From Hippopus hippopus (lineage: Eukaryota > Mollusca > Bivalvia > Cardiida > Cardiidae), in assembly GCA_946811185.2 (NCBI GenBank), contig OX328100.1, forward strand, positions 20,882,999 through 20,946,998: DNA of 64,000 bases, in the 5' to 3' direction. Under the pieces are notes generated by a model, which worked only from the letters and a program-made list of their open reading frames with translations, was not told the origin of the DNA and ran no database searches. Below are positions 1 to 11,792 of the stretch, one piece after another; position 1 is the stretch's first letter; every line of letters begins with the position of its first letter. The position numbers were made by a program, and so were the translations under genes.

Positions 1-1197
1 ACTGTTAGTGGCCATAGATATTTCATCAAAGTTTCAGTCCCCATTGACTTACTTGTATTTCCAGCTTTATCTTTTTTTTTTTAAATCTATGCTGGCTTGA
101 AAAATAAATATATAGTTATGAAATATCTTTAAAATTCAAGCAAAATAAATTGACATTGCAATATATATTTCCAGACAGACTCGGTACAATGTAATATGAT
201 ATAAACGTAGTTGTGTAAAAAGTGATCAACATTTTCGAAAAACGTTTTTTAGCCTGACGTCAATGGTGACGTGGCCAAAATTTAGCGTGAAAAGAACACG
301 TTTCAGAGACCTACAACTTTGATGTCAGACGACGAGCGCCAATCTTATTCTAGGGTAAATAGCTCCAATAACATTGCTTTCTACCACTTTCGTTTTCTGT
401 ATGATCACACGATCAAAAGCAGCGTAATTAATTTTCTTGCACACCGAAAAAATACATGTAAGTTTATTTGACTTTCGAATTGTTGGAATATTTATGGCGA
501 CTAACAGTAGTATCTGGTCGGTTGTTTTCTACTATTATTAATCTTATAAAACAGTGTCAAGAACTGTCAGTGTTTTTTTACCCATACAAAAATTAAATCA
601 GAATTATGATAACCCTCCTTCAGTCTACCCGAAAGTATCTGTTAAGCTTGAAAGTTTTAAGTCTTTTATTTTGGTTTTTATATACTGTAAACTGGTGCCA
701 AAGGAAAGTATGTCAACTGCTAGATTTTTTTTTTATAAAATAGCTTTTATTTTCTTTCTTTTTAGGAAAGTACGAAAATAATAATAATGATTGAATATAA
801 AGAGTGGTTTCAATAGCTATTTTGTATTGCACTCGTGATACAGTAAGGGAACGCTTAAAAAATACTATAATCACTATTTTATATTATTATTCTTAGTTCA
901 TAACATTTAACTACTGTACTAAAATGTAGACCTCATTGAAAAACAAAGGAAAAAAAAAACGATACCCCTCACGGAATATTTTTATGTCAATAAATTTTAT
1001 TTTGCAGACGAATTTGACATGATAATATAAAATTTTCAGATTATTTCAAAATTCTATGTAATAAAACGATCAATTAAAAGTATATGGATATGAGGACAGC
1101 CGATGTCATCGACTTACATCCCTCTGTCTTAGAGTTGTAAGTTTGATTATATATTGCGTCTGCCCAAAATCATAATTTGGTAATTAAAAAATGTGTG
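1..1197. other. AT-rich stretch without recognised gene
   Basis: There are many homopolymer A/T runs and only short stop-bounded frames. One perfect palindromic CRE-type octamer TGACGTCA lies at 255-262, followed by GGTGACGTGG. Nothing else is assignable. Confidence 0.6.
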
Positions 1198-1429
1198 TAA
1201 AACCTTTTACCACACAATCCCGAATTTTAACAACCCTGAGAAGGAAGCATTTTGAAAACATGGGGGGGGGGGGGAGAGAAAGCTGGTTACCAGCATTTTC
1301 TCCTTTTCTCCCAATGTTTTCTACCCTTTCAAAGACAAATTACAAAATTTGCGCCACATTTAAAAATCGTCTGCAAATGCTTTTAATTTGGACAAGTCTA
1401 CATTGTTGTCGTCTGATAAAGCGATAACA
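1198..1429 (+). mobile_element. Family A MITE
   Basis: It starts AACCTTTTACCACACAATCC and ends GTCTGATAAAG. The left half of the central palindrome has been replaced by a G(12) run at 1261-1272. The remainder TTACCAGCATTTTCTCC is intact. Confidence 0.75.
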
Positions 1430-1792
1430 GAATACATGGACTGTTTGATGTCTTTGACTTTACTTTATATATTGTCTATGTAGTCTATACTTTCTGATTG
1501 TGGACGACATTTGCATTCTGTTATCAGAAAAAATCGGGAAAAAACAGAGCATGTTCGCTTTTTTTATGCTTATGTTTACCTTTATTGATACACACTTAAT
1601 ATTTTATTTATTAGCACAAGGAACCCATCTTATGAAATTTGTAACGAAATAGTGACAGAAAAGTATGTGTCTATAGAAAAAGCCATGATTCAGACCTATT
1701 TATAGATGAACTCTTTACCAAACGACAAAATTTTGACAAGATCCAGCCCAAATTGAAAGCATTTGCAACTGATAAATTAGACTCAAATGATG

Positions 1793-2055
1793 TGGCCTGC
1801 AACACGCGAAAAGGGGCATTCGGACATTTGCGTAAAGTGTCGTCTCGGATCAGCCTGCGCAGTCCCCGCAGGCTAATCCGAGATGGCACTTTACGACTAC
1901 ATTAGATTTTGTGCTACAGTAGACTTGCGCAAAACAGAAATTTACATAAAAACGGAAAGTGCCGTCTCGGATTAACCTGCGCGGACTGCACAGGCTGATC
2001 CGAGACGACACTTTACGCAAATGTCCAAATGCCCCTTTTCGCGTGTTGCAGGCCA
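1793..2055. mobile_element. Family B MITE
   Basis: Inverted ends TGGCCTGCAACACGCG and CGCGTGTTGCAGGCCA enclose a GC-rich subterminal inverted repeat (GTCTCGGATCAGCCTGCGCA type). It interrupts the family A element at 1708-2416. No internal coding frame. Confidence 0.85.
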
Positions 2056-2134
2056 AATCATTTGTCTATAAGGTAAAAAACATGTGGGAAAAGGTGAACA
2101 TGTTGGTTACCAGCATTTTTCCCCACAATCTTTT

Positions 2135-2363
2135 TTAACTCTTTACCAAACGACAAAATTTTAGACTGGACCAAATTGAAAGCACTTGCAGATGACCAAA
2201 TAAACGTAACTCAAAAATTGAAATTTGTTTCCAGCAGGGTAGAAAACATTGTGGGAAAAGGAGAAAATGCTGGTTACCAGCATTTTCTCGTTTTCCCACA
2301 ATGTTTTCAAAAGGCTTCTATCTCAGGGTCGTAGAAACCAGGGATTGTTTGGGAAAGGGTTAA
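2135..2363 (-). mobile_element. Family A MITE inserted in an older copy at TTAA
   Basis: TTAA at 2135-2138 and 2360-2363 flanks CTCTTTACC...GGGAAAGGG. The surrounding older copy resumes directly (AGGGCTTCTTTCACAGG), which shows TTAA as the target duplication. Confidence 0.85.
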
Positions 2364-2461
2364 AGGGCTTCTTTCACAGGTTCGTTAAAATCGGGGATTG
2401 TTTGGTAAAGGCTTAATCCCATGATATTAATATGATTCTTTCCAATTTTGTTGTTTACCAA

Positions 2462-2645
2462 TCTGTATCGAATCGGCAATGTTTTACCGTATTGATTTCA
2501 CGAAAAGTTTCATTGTGTTGAATCTGTATTGACTCTGCAATATTTTACTTTATTGATTTCACAAAAAGTTTCAATGTGTTGAATCTGTATCGAATTGGCC
2601 ACGTTCCATGTAATGATTTCACGAAAACATTCAATGTTTTGGAGT
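2462..2645. repeat. 61-bp tandem repeat, three units
   Basis: Units begin TCTGTAT at 2462, 2523 and 2584, exactly 61 bp apart. They share TTGATTTCACGAAAAGTTTC-type cores with a few substitutions. Confidence 0.85.
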
Positions 2646-3291
2646 TGTGGAGTTGTGTAATTTATGGCGCATTAAAGCTAGACTTGCCTATAGCTGCCTG
2701 TCATGTTGCAGACACTGCTATCAAAAGGCATGGTAATAATATCTTTCAGTGTGTCCATTATATGTTGTTGATTAAAAGATTATTGACATTTTAATTACCT
2801 TATTCAGGGTAAAACTGCTAATACCTAATGCGTCTACACGTCTTCTAGAACAGATATATTGCGTCTGTGCCTTTCAAATTTTTCCAACATTAAACGAATC
2901 GAAATTAAAAAATTGACGTATCAGAATTTAATGTGATACTTTGCTGCCATGGATTTAATGATTGACGTTTTCATAACACAGTGCATTTTGATGGACAGGC
3001 AAAAAAATGATAAGAAAGACGTATTACAAACGTGCTTATGTAGATGCAAACGTGCTCATATTTATGTATCTTACCTGAGAACGTCAGAGGGTGCAAAGCA
3101 AACATTTTTCTGCAAGCTTTCTTGTTTGCGAATATTTTTCTAGTAATTTTACCCTGTATGTTATGAGGGTGCTCTGGGACAAGCAAGTCGTTGGATAATA
3201 TAGGTCCGAAAACCAGCAGAATCATGTGGTAGAATGTTTTTTTTTTATTGACATGCAGAATATTTTTTAATAACATAAAATTTCAACCAAG
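2646..3291. other. No gene recognised
   Basis: AT-rich sequence with short overlapping frames on both strands and no conserved motif or clear repeat. Confidence 0.5.
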
Positions 3292-3375
3292 TCACCCGCT
3301 GTGTGGATTGCGAAAGCTGACACGAGTCGATACTATTTGCAGTTGCGTTAAACACCTTTTCACAGAGCATGACTT
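3292..3375 (+). mobile_element. Family C fragment (right end)
   Basis: It carries GTCGATACTATTTGCAG, a degenerate GCGTTAAACACC and the terminal CACAGAGCATGACT, the right end of family C. The left part is absent. Confidence 0.6.
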
Positions 3376-3379
3376 TTAT

Positions 3380-3433
3380 ATGGCCTGCAACACGCGAAAA
3401 GGGGCATTCGGACATTTGCGTAAAGTGTCTATA
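3380..3433. mobile_element. Family B solo end
   Basis: A single B terminus TGGCCTGCAACACGCG through GGACATTTGCGTAAAGTGTC. No second terminus follows. Confidence 0.7.
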
Positions 3434-3829
3434 GTTTGAAGTACATGGATTTTAGTGTTACTAGTATAAAATAGAAAAAAGGTGGGTTTTGGGCGATGCA
3501 AATGGAACACAAGTATCAGTTAAGATTTTATCTTCCTTCACATATCAGAGAAAAACAATGATATAATTTGTTTTTCTTATCTGCTCTAAAAGTCGGTAGT
3601 GTCTAAACAAAGAATCAATCATTTTTAATTATCGATAACAGATCGATCTGGGCCCCTGACAACATTTGACATCAGTAACCAGATTATTGTCAAGTTCATC
3701 AGGTTTGTTGCCTTGGGCAACGAATGACTTTTTTTATATTTTTTTTCCCTTAAGAAAGTATCTTTTTTAAGTTTTTCTTTTTTTTTTCAAGTTTTCTTTA
3801 TTACCTTTACACCATACAAACGTTGAACA
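3434..3829. other. No gene recognised; poly-T tracts
   Basis: AT-rich, with T-runs at about 3728-3790. No support for coding. Confidence 0.5.
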
Positions 3830-3847
3830 ATGCTTAAAGCCCAGTAG

Positions 3848-4195
3848 AGGCCAAAATATCAAAACAGGTGCCATAATACATTTAAATTTAAATCATACCA
3901 TTTAAAAGTATGGAAAATATTGTGAAGATGACAGTCTGTCATTGTGTGGTCGGACCATGTGTTAGTCGCTGGTAGAAGAAAGAACTTTAAAATCAGGCAA
4001 AAAGTAAACAAAAGACACATTTACCTGGTAGGTTTTAATCTAATTTCTCTGTCAGCAACTAACACTTGGACCGACCGTACAATGACAGATTATCATCTTC
4101 ACAATAATTTCCATATTTTTAAATGGTATGATATAAATCTAAATGCATTTAAAAGCCCGCTTTATTTACTTTTGGCCTTTATTGTTACTTTAATC
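3848..4195. mobile_element. Family G inverted-repeat element
   Basis: Arms of about 110 bp (about 3848-3954 and about 4070-4195) pair around CATACCATTTAAAAGTATGG / CCATATTTTTAAATGGTATG and GTCATTGTGTGGTCGG / CCGACCGTACAATGAC. The open frame over the middle has no family match and is probably incidental. Confidence 0.7.
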
Positions 4196-4459
4196 TATAT
4201 TACAGATGCAACGAATCTGTCAGAAGAATGCGCAATCGTTTCTACGTTTTGTCCGTTTGCCGTATGAACATACTAGATCTAGTTAAAATTGTAGATAACA
4301 TTTTAAATTATTGTAAGAAAAGGATATTAAGCCCGTTAAAAGCAAATGCTTCCTTTCCCACATTTTTTGCCGAACCGAGAAAGTAATTTACTTTTCAAGG
4401 GTTTGCCTTTAAATCCTGCTTTGAATACTAAAAGAATGAAACAACAAAAATAAAATTGA

Positions 4460-4722
4460 AATTGGCCATGCTGTGTGAAAAAGGGGGCTTGGTGCATCTG
4501 CAAAAAGTATCGACCAAGGTCAGCCCACACAGTCCGCGGAGGGTGACCTCTGTCGAAACTTTCTGCTATCGGTTTTTATCATGTCAAAGGACCTGTGTAC
4601 CTCATACAGTCTAATTATACAAAATGGATTTTATGGATCCATAATTATTAGGTGATGACTTGCTTAGTATCACGCATCACGGAGATGCATGAAACCCTCT
4701 TTTCCCAGACCATGGCCCAGTT
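4460..4722 (-). mobile_element. Family C MITE
   Basis: It contains TGCATCTGCAAAAAGTATCG, a GC-rich AGGTCAGCC palindrome remnant, TTATGGATCCATAATTA and the right end CAGACCATGGCCC. Confidence 0.75.
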
Positions 4723-5337
4723 ATATGAGGAAATAATTCTAAGTCTGACACTTTTGGTTTGTTTGTGTTTGCGTATTTTTTTACACTCGTATCTTTATGG
4801 CGACCGCTCTATCATTTGCCAAAGCCTTCAAATTTAAAACGGGTTTAGTTTATGCACGTTTTTTCTGACAAAATCAAAACGTGCATTTTGACAAAAATGA
4901 TGCAAAAAACGCCACTGAGTTTCACGTAAATGTCAGGTGTATGTTTCATTTTTAAATTTTTCGTCGCCAGAGTGTATAAAAGTTACGTAAGAAACGATTT
5001 GTGAAACAAAACACATGTCCTTATTGTCGCCAGACAAAACGTTAGTCGCCATACTGTAAGACGTCTCTGCAGTTTGAAACAAAGATGAATTACAAAAACA
5101 GAGATAAAATACGGAAAGTTATCTGTCAAAATTAAATGTAACTTTTGACAATTAGACGTACTATAATAAATAGGAAGGTTTGTAGTGAAATTTAGGTTGA
5201 GTGGTCCAGAAAAAAAATGTACCTAATGTCTACCATGCAATCTCTCTGTAAGGGCTAACGAAGGAGTAGAATTTATTCAAACTTTTAATCATTTGCTGAA
5301 GATTTTTCTTCAGCGAACGATACCAAATACAGGGGCC
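4723..5337. other. No gene recognised
   Basis: Non-repetitive AT-rich DNA with short frames only. Confidence 0.5.
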
Positions 5338-5550
5338 TTAACTCTTTCAGCGCCAAATAAATAAACTCGACCTCTTTCGACGGCTCTAAATACAATCTAT
5401 TGAAACTTACAAACATTTTGATTGTGTAGGCTTGACTACAGAAGCGGACGGTATAGATCAAAGATCAGACTGCACGTTCTGTGCAGTCTGATCTTGATCT
5501 ATGCCGTCCGCAAAAGTCACTGTTTTCCCCTGTGGCGCCGAAAGAGTTAA
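5338..5550 (+). mobile_element. Family D MITE (variant ends)
   Basis: TTAACTCTTTCAGCGCC and GGCGCCGAAAGAGTTAA form the ends. The central palindrome is CAGACTGCACGTTCTGTGCAGTCTG. It shares its right TTAA with the next element. Confidence 0.85.
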
Positions 5551-5751
5551 GCCGTAGTCTGCTAAATAACTAAAATGGAACTTCCAAGTCGATTTCAAAA
5601 CCCCCAAATATTGTTATTCCAAAGTTTTGTTTTGGGGAAAAATATCTTCTTACTGGACAATGTAGATCCAAGATACGACTGCACCAGTTTGATTTTGATC
5701 TACACTGTCCACGAAAGGTCCTTGAGTCACGCTTAGCAGCCTAAGGGTTAA
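5547..5751 (-). mobile_element. Family D MITE, diverged
   Basis: It begins at the shared TTAA and ends CGCTTAGCAGCCTAAGGGTTAA. The palindrome is degraded (GATACGACTGCACCAG). Confidence 0.8.
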
Positions 5752-6481
5752 AATAGTGTTCACCAGTGATGTTTTTGTTCATTTAATGATTGAAATAAGG
5801 ATTATTGAAATTTTTTTACCCCTTGTAATATTTTGATGTAGACATAATAATATTATTGTAAAGTACCAAATTTTGGTTGTTTGTATACCAGAGAATCTTC
5901 GGGGCTTTTTTTTTTAAAACGAGACCTCCCTACATTTGCCTTCATGTTGTTACTTTCTTTACAAAATTTGACCTGCAATTTAGTGGAAAAGAACTGCTCA
6001 AGATTGATTTTATTAGTAGAACGATAAAGATATGAAGAAAATCGAGAAACAGCGGAGTATCTTGATGATTTTCAGTGTGAAATGATCAGATTCGTCGATT
6101 GTAGGTCAATAAAATTCTTCTAATTTCTGATTAGCTACGCGCTGATTGTCTGATTTATGAGATGATAGCCATTATTGACATGACTGTTTACTGAATAAGT
6201 GTTGCTGTGAACATGAAGTTATGTACATGTGTATAATTTAAAAAAAAATCAAACATGTGTTAAATTGTTTATTCATGTACATTTACCTCTTGTTTTCCGT
6301 TAAAGGAACGGAGTGAAAAAAGATATTGTATTGTATTGTTATCTATAAATATGATGCTTTTATTGATAAAGGAAAGCTAAAATATTTTCCAGAAATATTA
6401 ACTAAAAAAAAAACAATAACAGAATTTGCATTTTCAGTACAAACTTATTGTCGTTTGATAAAGTGTTTATTTATTTAGCTG
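5752..6481. other. No gene recognised
   Basis: AT-rich, with one TTTTTTTTTAAAA run. No repeat family or coding evidence. Confidence 0.5.
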
Positions 6482-6612
6482 TTAATCCCTAGGATGCTAA
6501 GCACGACTCACTGACCTTTTGCGGACAGTGTAGATCAAGATCAGACTGCACAGAACGTGCAGTCTGATCTTGGATCTACGCTATCCGATAAGGAGAAAAA
6601 AAAAGAGGGTTG
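6482..6612 (+). mobile_element. Family D MITE, right end truncated
   Basis: It starts TTAATCCCTAGGATGCTAAG and has the full GATCAGACTGCAC-AGAAC-GTGCAGTCTGATC palindrome, but no right TTAA end. Confidence 0.8.
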
Positions 6613-7180
6613 AAGGGTCATATTCATCGCTGCAGAGATGAAACATACCAACAGTCAGCGAATATTTCATGTGATTGTCGGTCTCTTTTTTATCCCACCA
6701 ATCATAATAAAATCAAAATAAAAACATTTTTATTTTCTTAACTCGCCGCATTTCATAAAAATGTTTTTGAACTTCCGGAAATATTTAAATTTTATTACTT
6801 GAATATATAATTTTATTTCATTATGAAATTTTAAGAAACTCGTTTTCATGTTATTCTTTTTTACGCGACCCCAGCGGCTAGACGTCAAAACATCAAAAGG
6901 CTGGACTTACATTTGCCGACTCAAATACCTTTAATTCCTGTCTGTGTCTTTTATTTGTGCAATGCTTATGAACTTTTGCATTGCCTTAAGTGACTTAATT
7001 CAAACATCAAAGAAATTTAATTACTCATTAAATGACCATTTATCATGCTTGTCAACACATTTCCCATGCTCTTCTAAGCTTTGGTGAACATGATTTTTTT
7101 TTTCACTTACCGTGCTGTGGACAACTTGTTGTGAACTATGGTTGCCAGTTATTTGGGTAATATGCATAGATATGTATTAT
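6613..7180. other. No gene recognised
   Basis: AT-rich unique-looking sequence. Nothing assignable. Confidence 0.5.
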
Positions 7181-7659
7181 TAGCCATGCTCTGGCAAAAA
7201 GGGATTTAAATCATCTCAATGATGCATTATACCAAGCAAGTCATTTCACAGTTATGGATCCATGAAAATGTATTTTGTCTAACAACCGACTGAATCATGA
7301 GGTAGAATGGTCATTGGATATGCAGAAACTTCTTACCATTGGCAAAAAGTTCCGCCCATGTCAGCCTCCGCGGACTGATATGAATCGATACTTTTTGCAG
7401 ATGCATAAACTTCTTATCAGACGACAGAATTTTAGCCATCTCCAAATTGAAAGCATTTGCAGACGACAATTTCAATGTGGCTCATTTGAGGCAATTTTTT
7501 TTTTATAGGGTTGAAAACATTGTGGGAAAAGGAGAAAATGCTGGTTACCAGCATTTTCTCCTTTTCCCACAATGTTTTCAAAAGGCTTCTTTCCCAGGGT
7601 CGTTAAGACTTGGCATTGTGTGGTAAATGGTTAATCCCCTTTCCACAGAGCATAGCTCA
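7181..7659 (+). mobile_element. Family C MITE interrupted by family A
   Basis: The left end is AGCCATGCTCTGGCAAAAAG and the right end CCACAGAGCATAGCTCAT. The family A insertion at 7405-7634 sits at the element's GCATTAA site. Confidence 0.8.
7405..7634 (-). mobile_element. Family A MITE inside family C
   Basis: A long central palindrome runs GAAAACATTGTGGGAAAAGG...CCTTTTCCCACAATGTTTTC. It ends GTGTGGTAAATGGTTAA. Confidence 0.85.
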
Positions 7660-8082
7660 TTTTATATTTTTGTTTATCATACATAATTTTTTGTCTTCAA
7701 ATACTTTAGATTTTGAAAGGTTTGAAATTTTGTTTGAGGATAAAAATTTAGTGCACAAGACAAGAAAGGCAGCCTGTAACCATGATTTTTTTAAATAATT
7801 TATTTTAAAAAAATGTACAGAACAACGGCTGAAACATACATGTATCTAGAATGAATAAGGTATCGGTTAGCATTTAAAAAGATATGAAATGTTTACCGCG
7901 GGATTTGTTGAAGTATTAAAATCTTTATTTTATTTTATAGTATTATCCTTAGCGATTTGGGATTGTTTTTGTCTGAAAGAAATGTTTACAAACGAGTGCT
8001 TGCTACAAGTGTTCGGTTATGGTTTTTTAGCTCCACTGGCCGAAGGCCAGAGAGCTATTGTCATGGCGTTGTGTCCGTCGTG

Positions 8083-8118
8083 CGTCCGTCCGTCCGTCCG
8101 TCCGTGCGTGCGTCCGTA
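8083..8118. repeat. CCGT/CGTG simple repeat
   Basis: Repeated GTCCGTCC units just inside the 5' hairpin of the F element. Open frames crossing it are artefacts. Confidence 0.85.
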
Positions 8119-8245
8119 AACTTTTTCTTTAAAAAACTTCTCCTCAGAAACTATTGACTGGATTTTTACCAAATTTCACAGGAATGTTCCTTTGGTGGTC
8201 CTCTTTCAAATTCCTTCAAATAATTGTGTTCCATGAAGAATTCTG

Positions 8246-8259
8246 GTTGCCATGGCAAC
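8246..8259. promoter_or_regulatory. Perfect RFX X-box in F element
   Basis: GTTGCCATGGCAAC, the full palindromic RFX-factor consensus. The same motif recurs in the other F copies (29326, 35762, 54782, 61000). Function is inferred from the motif only. Confidence 0.5.
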
Positions 8260-8760
8260 CAAAGTAAAAAACCTTTAAAAATCTTCTCCTCCCAAACCGC
8301 TATTTGGATAGCATTATTATTTTGCAGGAATGTTCCTTAGATACAGGTTTACAGAATTCCTTTTAAAAAAAAAAGATCTGTCAAAAAACATGGCTTTTAT
8401 GGGAGACTCATTTTCCTTTTATGGTATAAAGTAAAATCTTTGAAAAATTTCTTCTCTAAAACTATTCATTGGATTTCATTGTTGTTTTGCAGGTAAGTTC
8501 CTATGGTGGTTGTCTACCAAATTGTTTCTTCAGTGAGCTAAAATGCAGGATTGAATGATAATTGTTAAAAACTTCCTTTCGCCATTATAGAAATATCAGG
8601 CCTGTGGAGCGATACAGGCGCTCAAGCGCCTCTAGTTTTTTTTTTACAAGAGTTTTGTTGGTTTTCTTTTATTATGTTCAGTTTTGACAAAATAACGTCG
8701 GAATGTATAAAGGAAAAAAAAGAAATGATTGGACTGGAACTAAGGCTAGGGTTCTTTTTA

Positions 8761-8872
8761 TTAACTCTTGCAGCGCTTTTCACGACAGTAATTGCCTTGT
8801 GCGGCCAGTGTAGATCAAGATCAGACAGCAAAAATACGCACAGTCTGATCTTTGATCTCCACTGTCCGCTTT
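8761..8872 (+). mobile_element. Family D MITE core
   Basis: It begins TTAACTCTTGCAGCGC. The palindrome arms are GATCAGACAGC / GCACAGTCTGATC with mismatches. The right end is unclear. Confidence 0.7.
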
Positions 8873-9010
8873 GCTTACTTTTTCTCTTTTTCTAAACAAA
8901 AGCTACTTTTGTTTTCATCGTCTGGACTAAAAATATCTGCTCTGTTCATTTGACGCTGTTAGAGCTGAAACAGAATTGATTGCATGGATAAACTGAAAGA
9001 CTCAATTCTG

Positions 9011-9150
9011 CACGACCTGAATGACTTAAGGTTTATTTTGGAAACTGGCACAACCTGAAAGACTTTAGGTACACTACGGCACGTTCTGAAAGGCTTTGGG
9101 TGTACTTTGGCACTTTCTGATATACTTTAGGTACACTTGGGCACGACCAC
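9011..9150. repeat. 31-bp minisatellite
   Basis: CAC(A/G)(A/T)(C/T)CTGA-type unit starts at 9049, 9080, 9111 and 9142 are 31 bp apart; a related unit starts at 9011. The core is GACTTTAGGTACAC. Confidence 0.8.
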
Positions 9151-9438
9151 CCCCTAGTCTGGACGTTTTTCATTGCTCTACTAAGTACAGACCACACTCA
9201 TTGAGCCGATAAAACAATAATTTGCATACATTTTGATGGCTATTAGCTGGTCATCGTGGTGGTCAGACAGTGAGGCGCGAGCCGGACACTCATCGTGGTT
9301 TTATATCAAATTAAAGCATGTGGTCAGTGACAGGGCTGTCATGTTGAAGGTTGTGTCCACCTCGAGCCCGCGGTCATCATCCCTGTCTATATCGGTGAAT
9401 ATCAGTTGTCACAGGGACTTTTGGTCTCACATTTAAAT

Positions 9439-9946
9439 GAGCCATGCTCTGGCAAAATGGGTTTAATTCGTCTCCATGAAGCATTATATGGCTTGCAACA
9501 CGTGAAAAGGGGCATTCGGACATTTGCATAAAGTGTCGTCTCGGATCAGCCTGCGCGGACTACGGAACGACACTTTCCGTTTTTATTTAATTTTCTGTTT
9601 CACGCAAGTCTACTGTAGGACAAAATCTAATGTAGTCGTAAAGTGTCGTCTCGGATTAGCCTGCGCGGAATGCGCAGGCTGATCCGAGACGACGCTTTAC
9701 GCAAATGTCCGAATGCCTCTTTTCGCGTGTTGCAAGCCATATCAAGCAAGTCATCACATAATTATGGATCCATAAAATCTATTTTGTCTAACAACAGACT
9801 GAATCATGAGGTCCATTGGCCTTCCGACATGAGAAAATTAACTAGTAGCAAAAAGTTTCAACCCAGGTCAGCCTGCGCAGGCTGACACATGGGTCGATAC
9901 TATTCGCGGATGCATTAAGTCCTCTTTTTACATACAGCATAACTCA
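9439..9946 (+). mobile_element. Family C MITE interrupted by family B
   Basis: It starts GAGCCATGCTCTGG and ends near 9946. The break at GCATTATAT/ATCAAGCAAGTC contains family B. Confidence 0.8.
9489..9739. mobile_element. Family B MITE inside family C
   Basis: TGGCTTGCAACACGTG and CGCGTGTTGCAAGCCA ends. ATAT on both sides (ATATGGC...GCCATAT) suggests a short AT-type target duplication. Confidence 0.85.
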
Positions 9947-9959
9947 TCCATGTGTGTAT

Positions 9960-9960
<1 letters not shown>

Positions 9961-9997
<37 letters not shown>
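9961..9997. repeat. (GA)n/(GACA)n microsatellite
   Basis: GAGAGAGAGAGAGA followed by GACAGACAGACAGACA. Confidence 0.95.
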
Positions 9998-10040
9998 GTT
10001 ATTTTTGTAGAAATTATGAAAATATGAAAAAAGATACGCT

Positions 10041-10269
10041 TCACCCTTTACCGTCCTATCCCGTGTTTGGAAAACCCTTAGGAAGAAGGCATTTGAAAAC
10101 ATTGTAGGGAAAGGAGAAAATGTTGGTAACCAGTATGATAACTATGGTAACCATGATTTTTCCTCTCTTTTCAGGACAAGGCCCCTCCTTTTGAGCTATA
10201 ATTAATTTGTCGTCTGCAAATGTTTTAGATTTGGACAAGTCTAGAATTTTGTATTTTATAAAGATTTAA
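10041..10269 (+). mobile_element. Family A MITE
   Basis: It runs from ACCCTTTACCGTCC to AAAGATTTAA. The palindrome is eroded (AGGAGAAAATGTTGGTAACC...). Confidence 0.75.
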
Positions 10270-10489
10270 CACACTACAACTTTTTGTATCCAGAAACTAC
10301 ATGTATTTTGAAATTACTCTAGCATTGTCTGTGTGTAGTTTTAAAATGTATTTCTGTTGAACGACCAAAATGGAGATTTTTTTTTAAAATCCTAATGCAA
10401 GAAATTAATTCATTCAGTAAAAAAGAAGACGCAGATATTCAGTTTCTACGCTAATTTTGGTCACAATGCGTCACGAAATGTCAGATAGC

Positions 10490-10552
10490 TTAGATCAAAG
10501 ATCATACCAACCGATTTTTCATTTCTGATCTTGACCAACGCTGTCCAGAAAA
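10490..10552. mobile_element. Family D core remnant
   Basis: TAGATCAAAGATCATACC and TGATCTTGACCAACGCTGTC are recognisable as the two arms of a decayed D palindrome. Confidence 0.55.
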
Positions 10553-11570
10553 TGGTGCCGTAATCATAAATCTATTTCGTAGTTTCAGACTTAAGTAGTA
10601 TTTTTATTATTTCTTAAGCTATAACTTCTGTAACGTTATCGTCGTTTGTTTTATGCATTGGGTATCACCTTCGTATTCCCATAGATTTGCTGATTTATTC
10701 GTTTTCCACAGCATGTAAGTTTTCACGGCAGCTATTGCACCTTTTTGTTCCTTGTGTCTTCTGGACAGTGAAATGCACAAAACGCTTCCGTTGCCCACAC
10801 AAACAAATCGAAAGAATGTGTATAGAAGAGCCAGGATCGACTCCCGTCTTCATAATCTCCTTCAGTCTTCTGATATAACTGTGACCGTACTGAACGTGTA
10901 AATCATAACCCCTGGCTCACTAAACCTTCGTGTTGCTATTGAACCACAGGAGCTGGACAGAAAATAAGAAACTAGAAGAGTCTAAGCTAAAATAACCAAG
11001 GCCTAGGACTTTTTGAAGGCTTACTTAATTGTTTCCTAGAATCGTAAAATGGTTAAGTTTTAGTGTGCAAATTCTACAATCAAAATGTTGGCATTGACAC
11101 GTTGCTTCGAATAATGATTGTTGTAATTCAATAGATTAAGAGCTAAAACAGTGCCCTGACTTATAACTTGACTAGCATGGGTACAATTTCCATAAATCAA
11201 TTTGACTGTTATGTGAAATCGGCCCCAGTTTTTGCTGCAATAATTCTATGCAATAATGGAGTGATTCTCCGTATTATTTTGCTGTTTAAAGGGAAACGAA
11301 TACATTATCAGTGTACATTTATGTGCGTTGTAACACGACTGTTTCTAGTTATTGTCACAAGGTTTGCCGCTAATGTCAACCGTTTCCCTGTTCAGAACAT
11401 TCCACCTTTGTCTTTAGCGCCCACATGATGTGGGTCACTTTAAATAACTTTGGTATAAACTGAACATAACGAAAGTAAATAAGCTAATGCATACGTGTAT
11501 TAGGGCATGTATACTCATCTTGTTTTGACTTCAGGTTTACCATCCTTCCTGATATCATATTTAATCCCAT
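10553..11570. other. No gene recognised
   Basis: The longest frame (10687-10878, 63 codons) matches nothing I know and has no splice context. No repeat family seen. Confidence 0.5.
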
Positions 11571-11792
11571 AGGACATAATCTGGAGTAACAACGATCCTA
11601 TAAGGAAGAATGCTTTTGAAAACATTTTGGTAAAAGGAGAAAATGCTGGTAACCAACATTTACTCCTTTCCCCAAAATGTTTTCTTTTCTGCCAAAGTCA
11701 AATTTAGTTTATTTGAGCCACATTTAATTTGTCATCTACTAATGCTTTCAATTTGGATATGTCTAAAATTTTGTTTTGTAGTTAAGGTTTAA
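11571..11792 (+). mobile_element. Family A MITE
   Basis: TTAA at both ends. Centre AAAGGAGAAAATGCTGG with a diverged right arm ACTCCTTTCCCC. Confidence 0.8.

Larger units (their letters stand above)
1708..2416 (-). mobile_element. Family A MITE split by two later insertions
   Basis: The left part is 1708-1792 (CTCTTTACCAAACGAC), the middle about 2056-2134, and the right end 2364-2416 (GATTGTTTGGTAAAGGCTTAA). Family B sits at 1793-2055 and a second family A copy at 2135-2363. The three pieces align in order with one element. Confidence 0.75.
8028..8637 (+). mobile_element. Family F hairpin-ended element (short subtype)
   Basis: 5' end TAGCTCCACTGGCC-GAA-GGCCAG hairpin, then a CCGT run, then non-coding body with a perfect RFX-type X-box at 8246-8259. 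3' end GTGGAGCGATACAGG with hairpin AGGCGCT-CA-AGCGCCT (8616-8631), then CTAGTTT. It shares ends and architecture with the longer F copies. Confidence 0.8.

Noticed and set aside
2135..2363. CRISPR-like regular palindromes
   Set aside because: Spacing is irregular and units are whole MITEs with TTAA ends in an animal genome.
3944..4267. 107-codon frame
   Set aside because: Overlaps the loop and right arm of the family G inverted repeat; no known domain.
8083..8118. Arginine/proline-serine-rich frame over the CCGT run
   Set aside because: Simple repeat translated in several frames; not coding.
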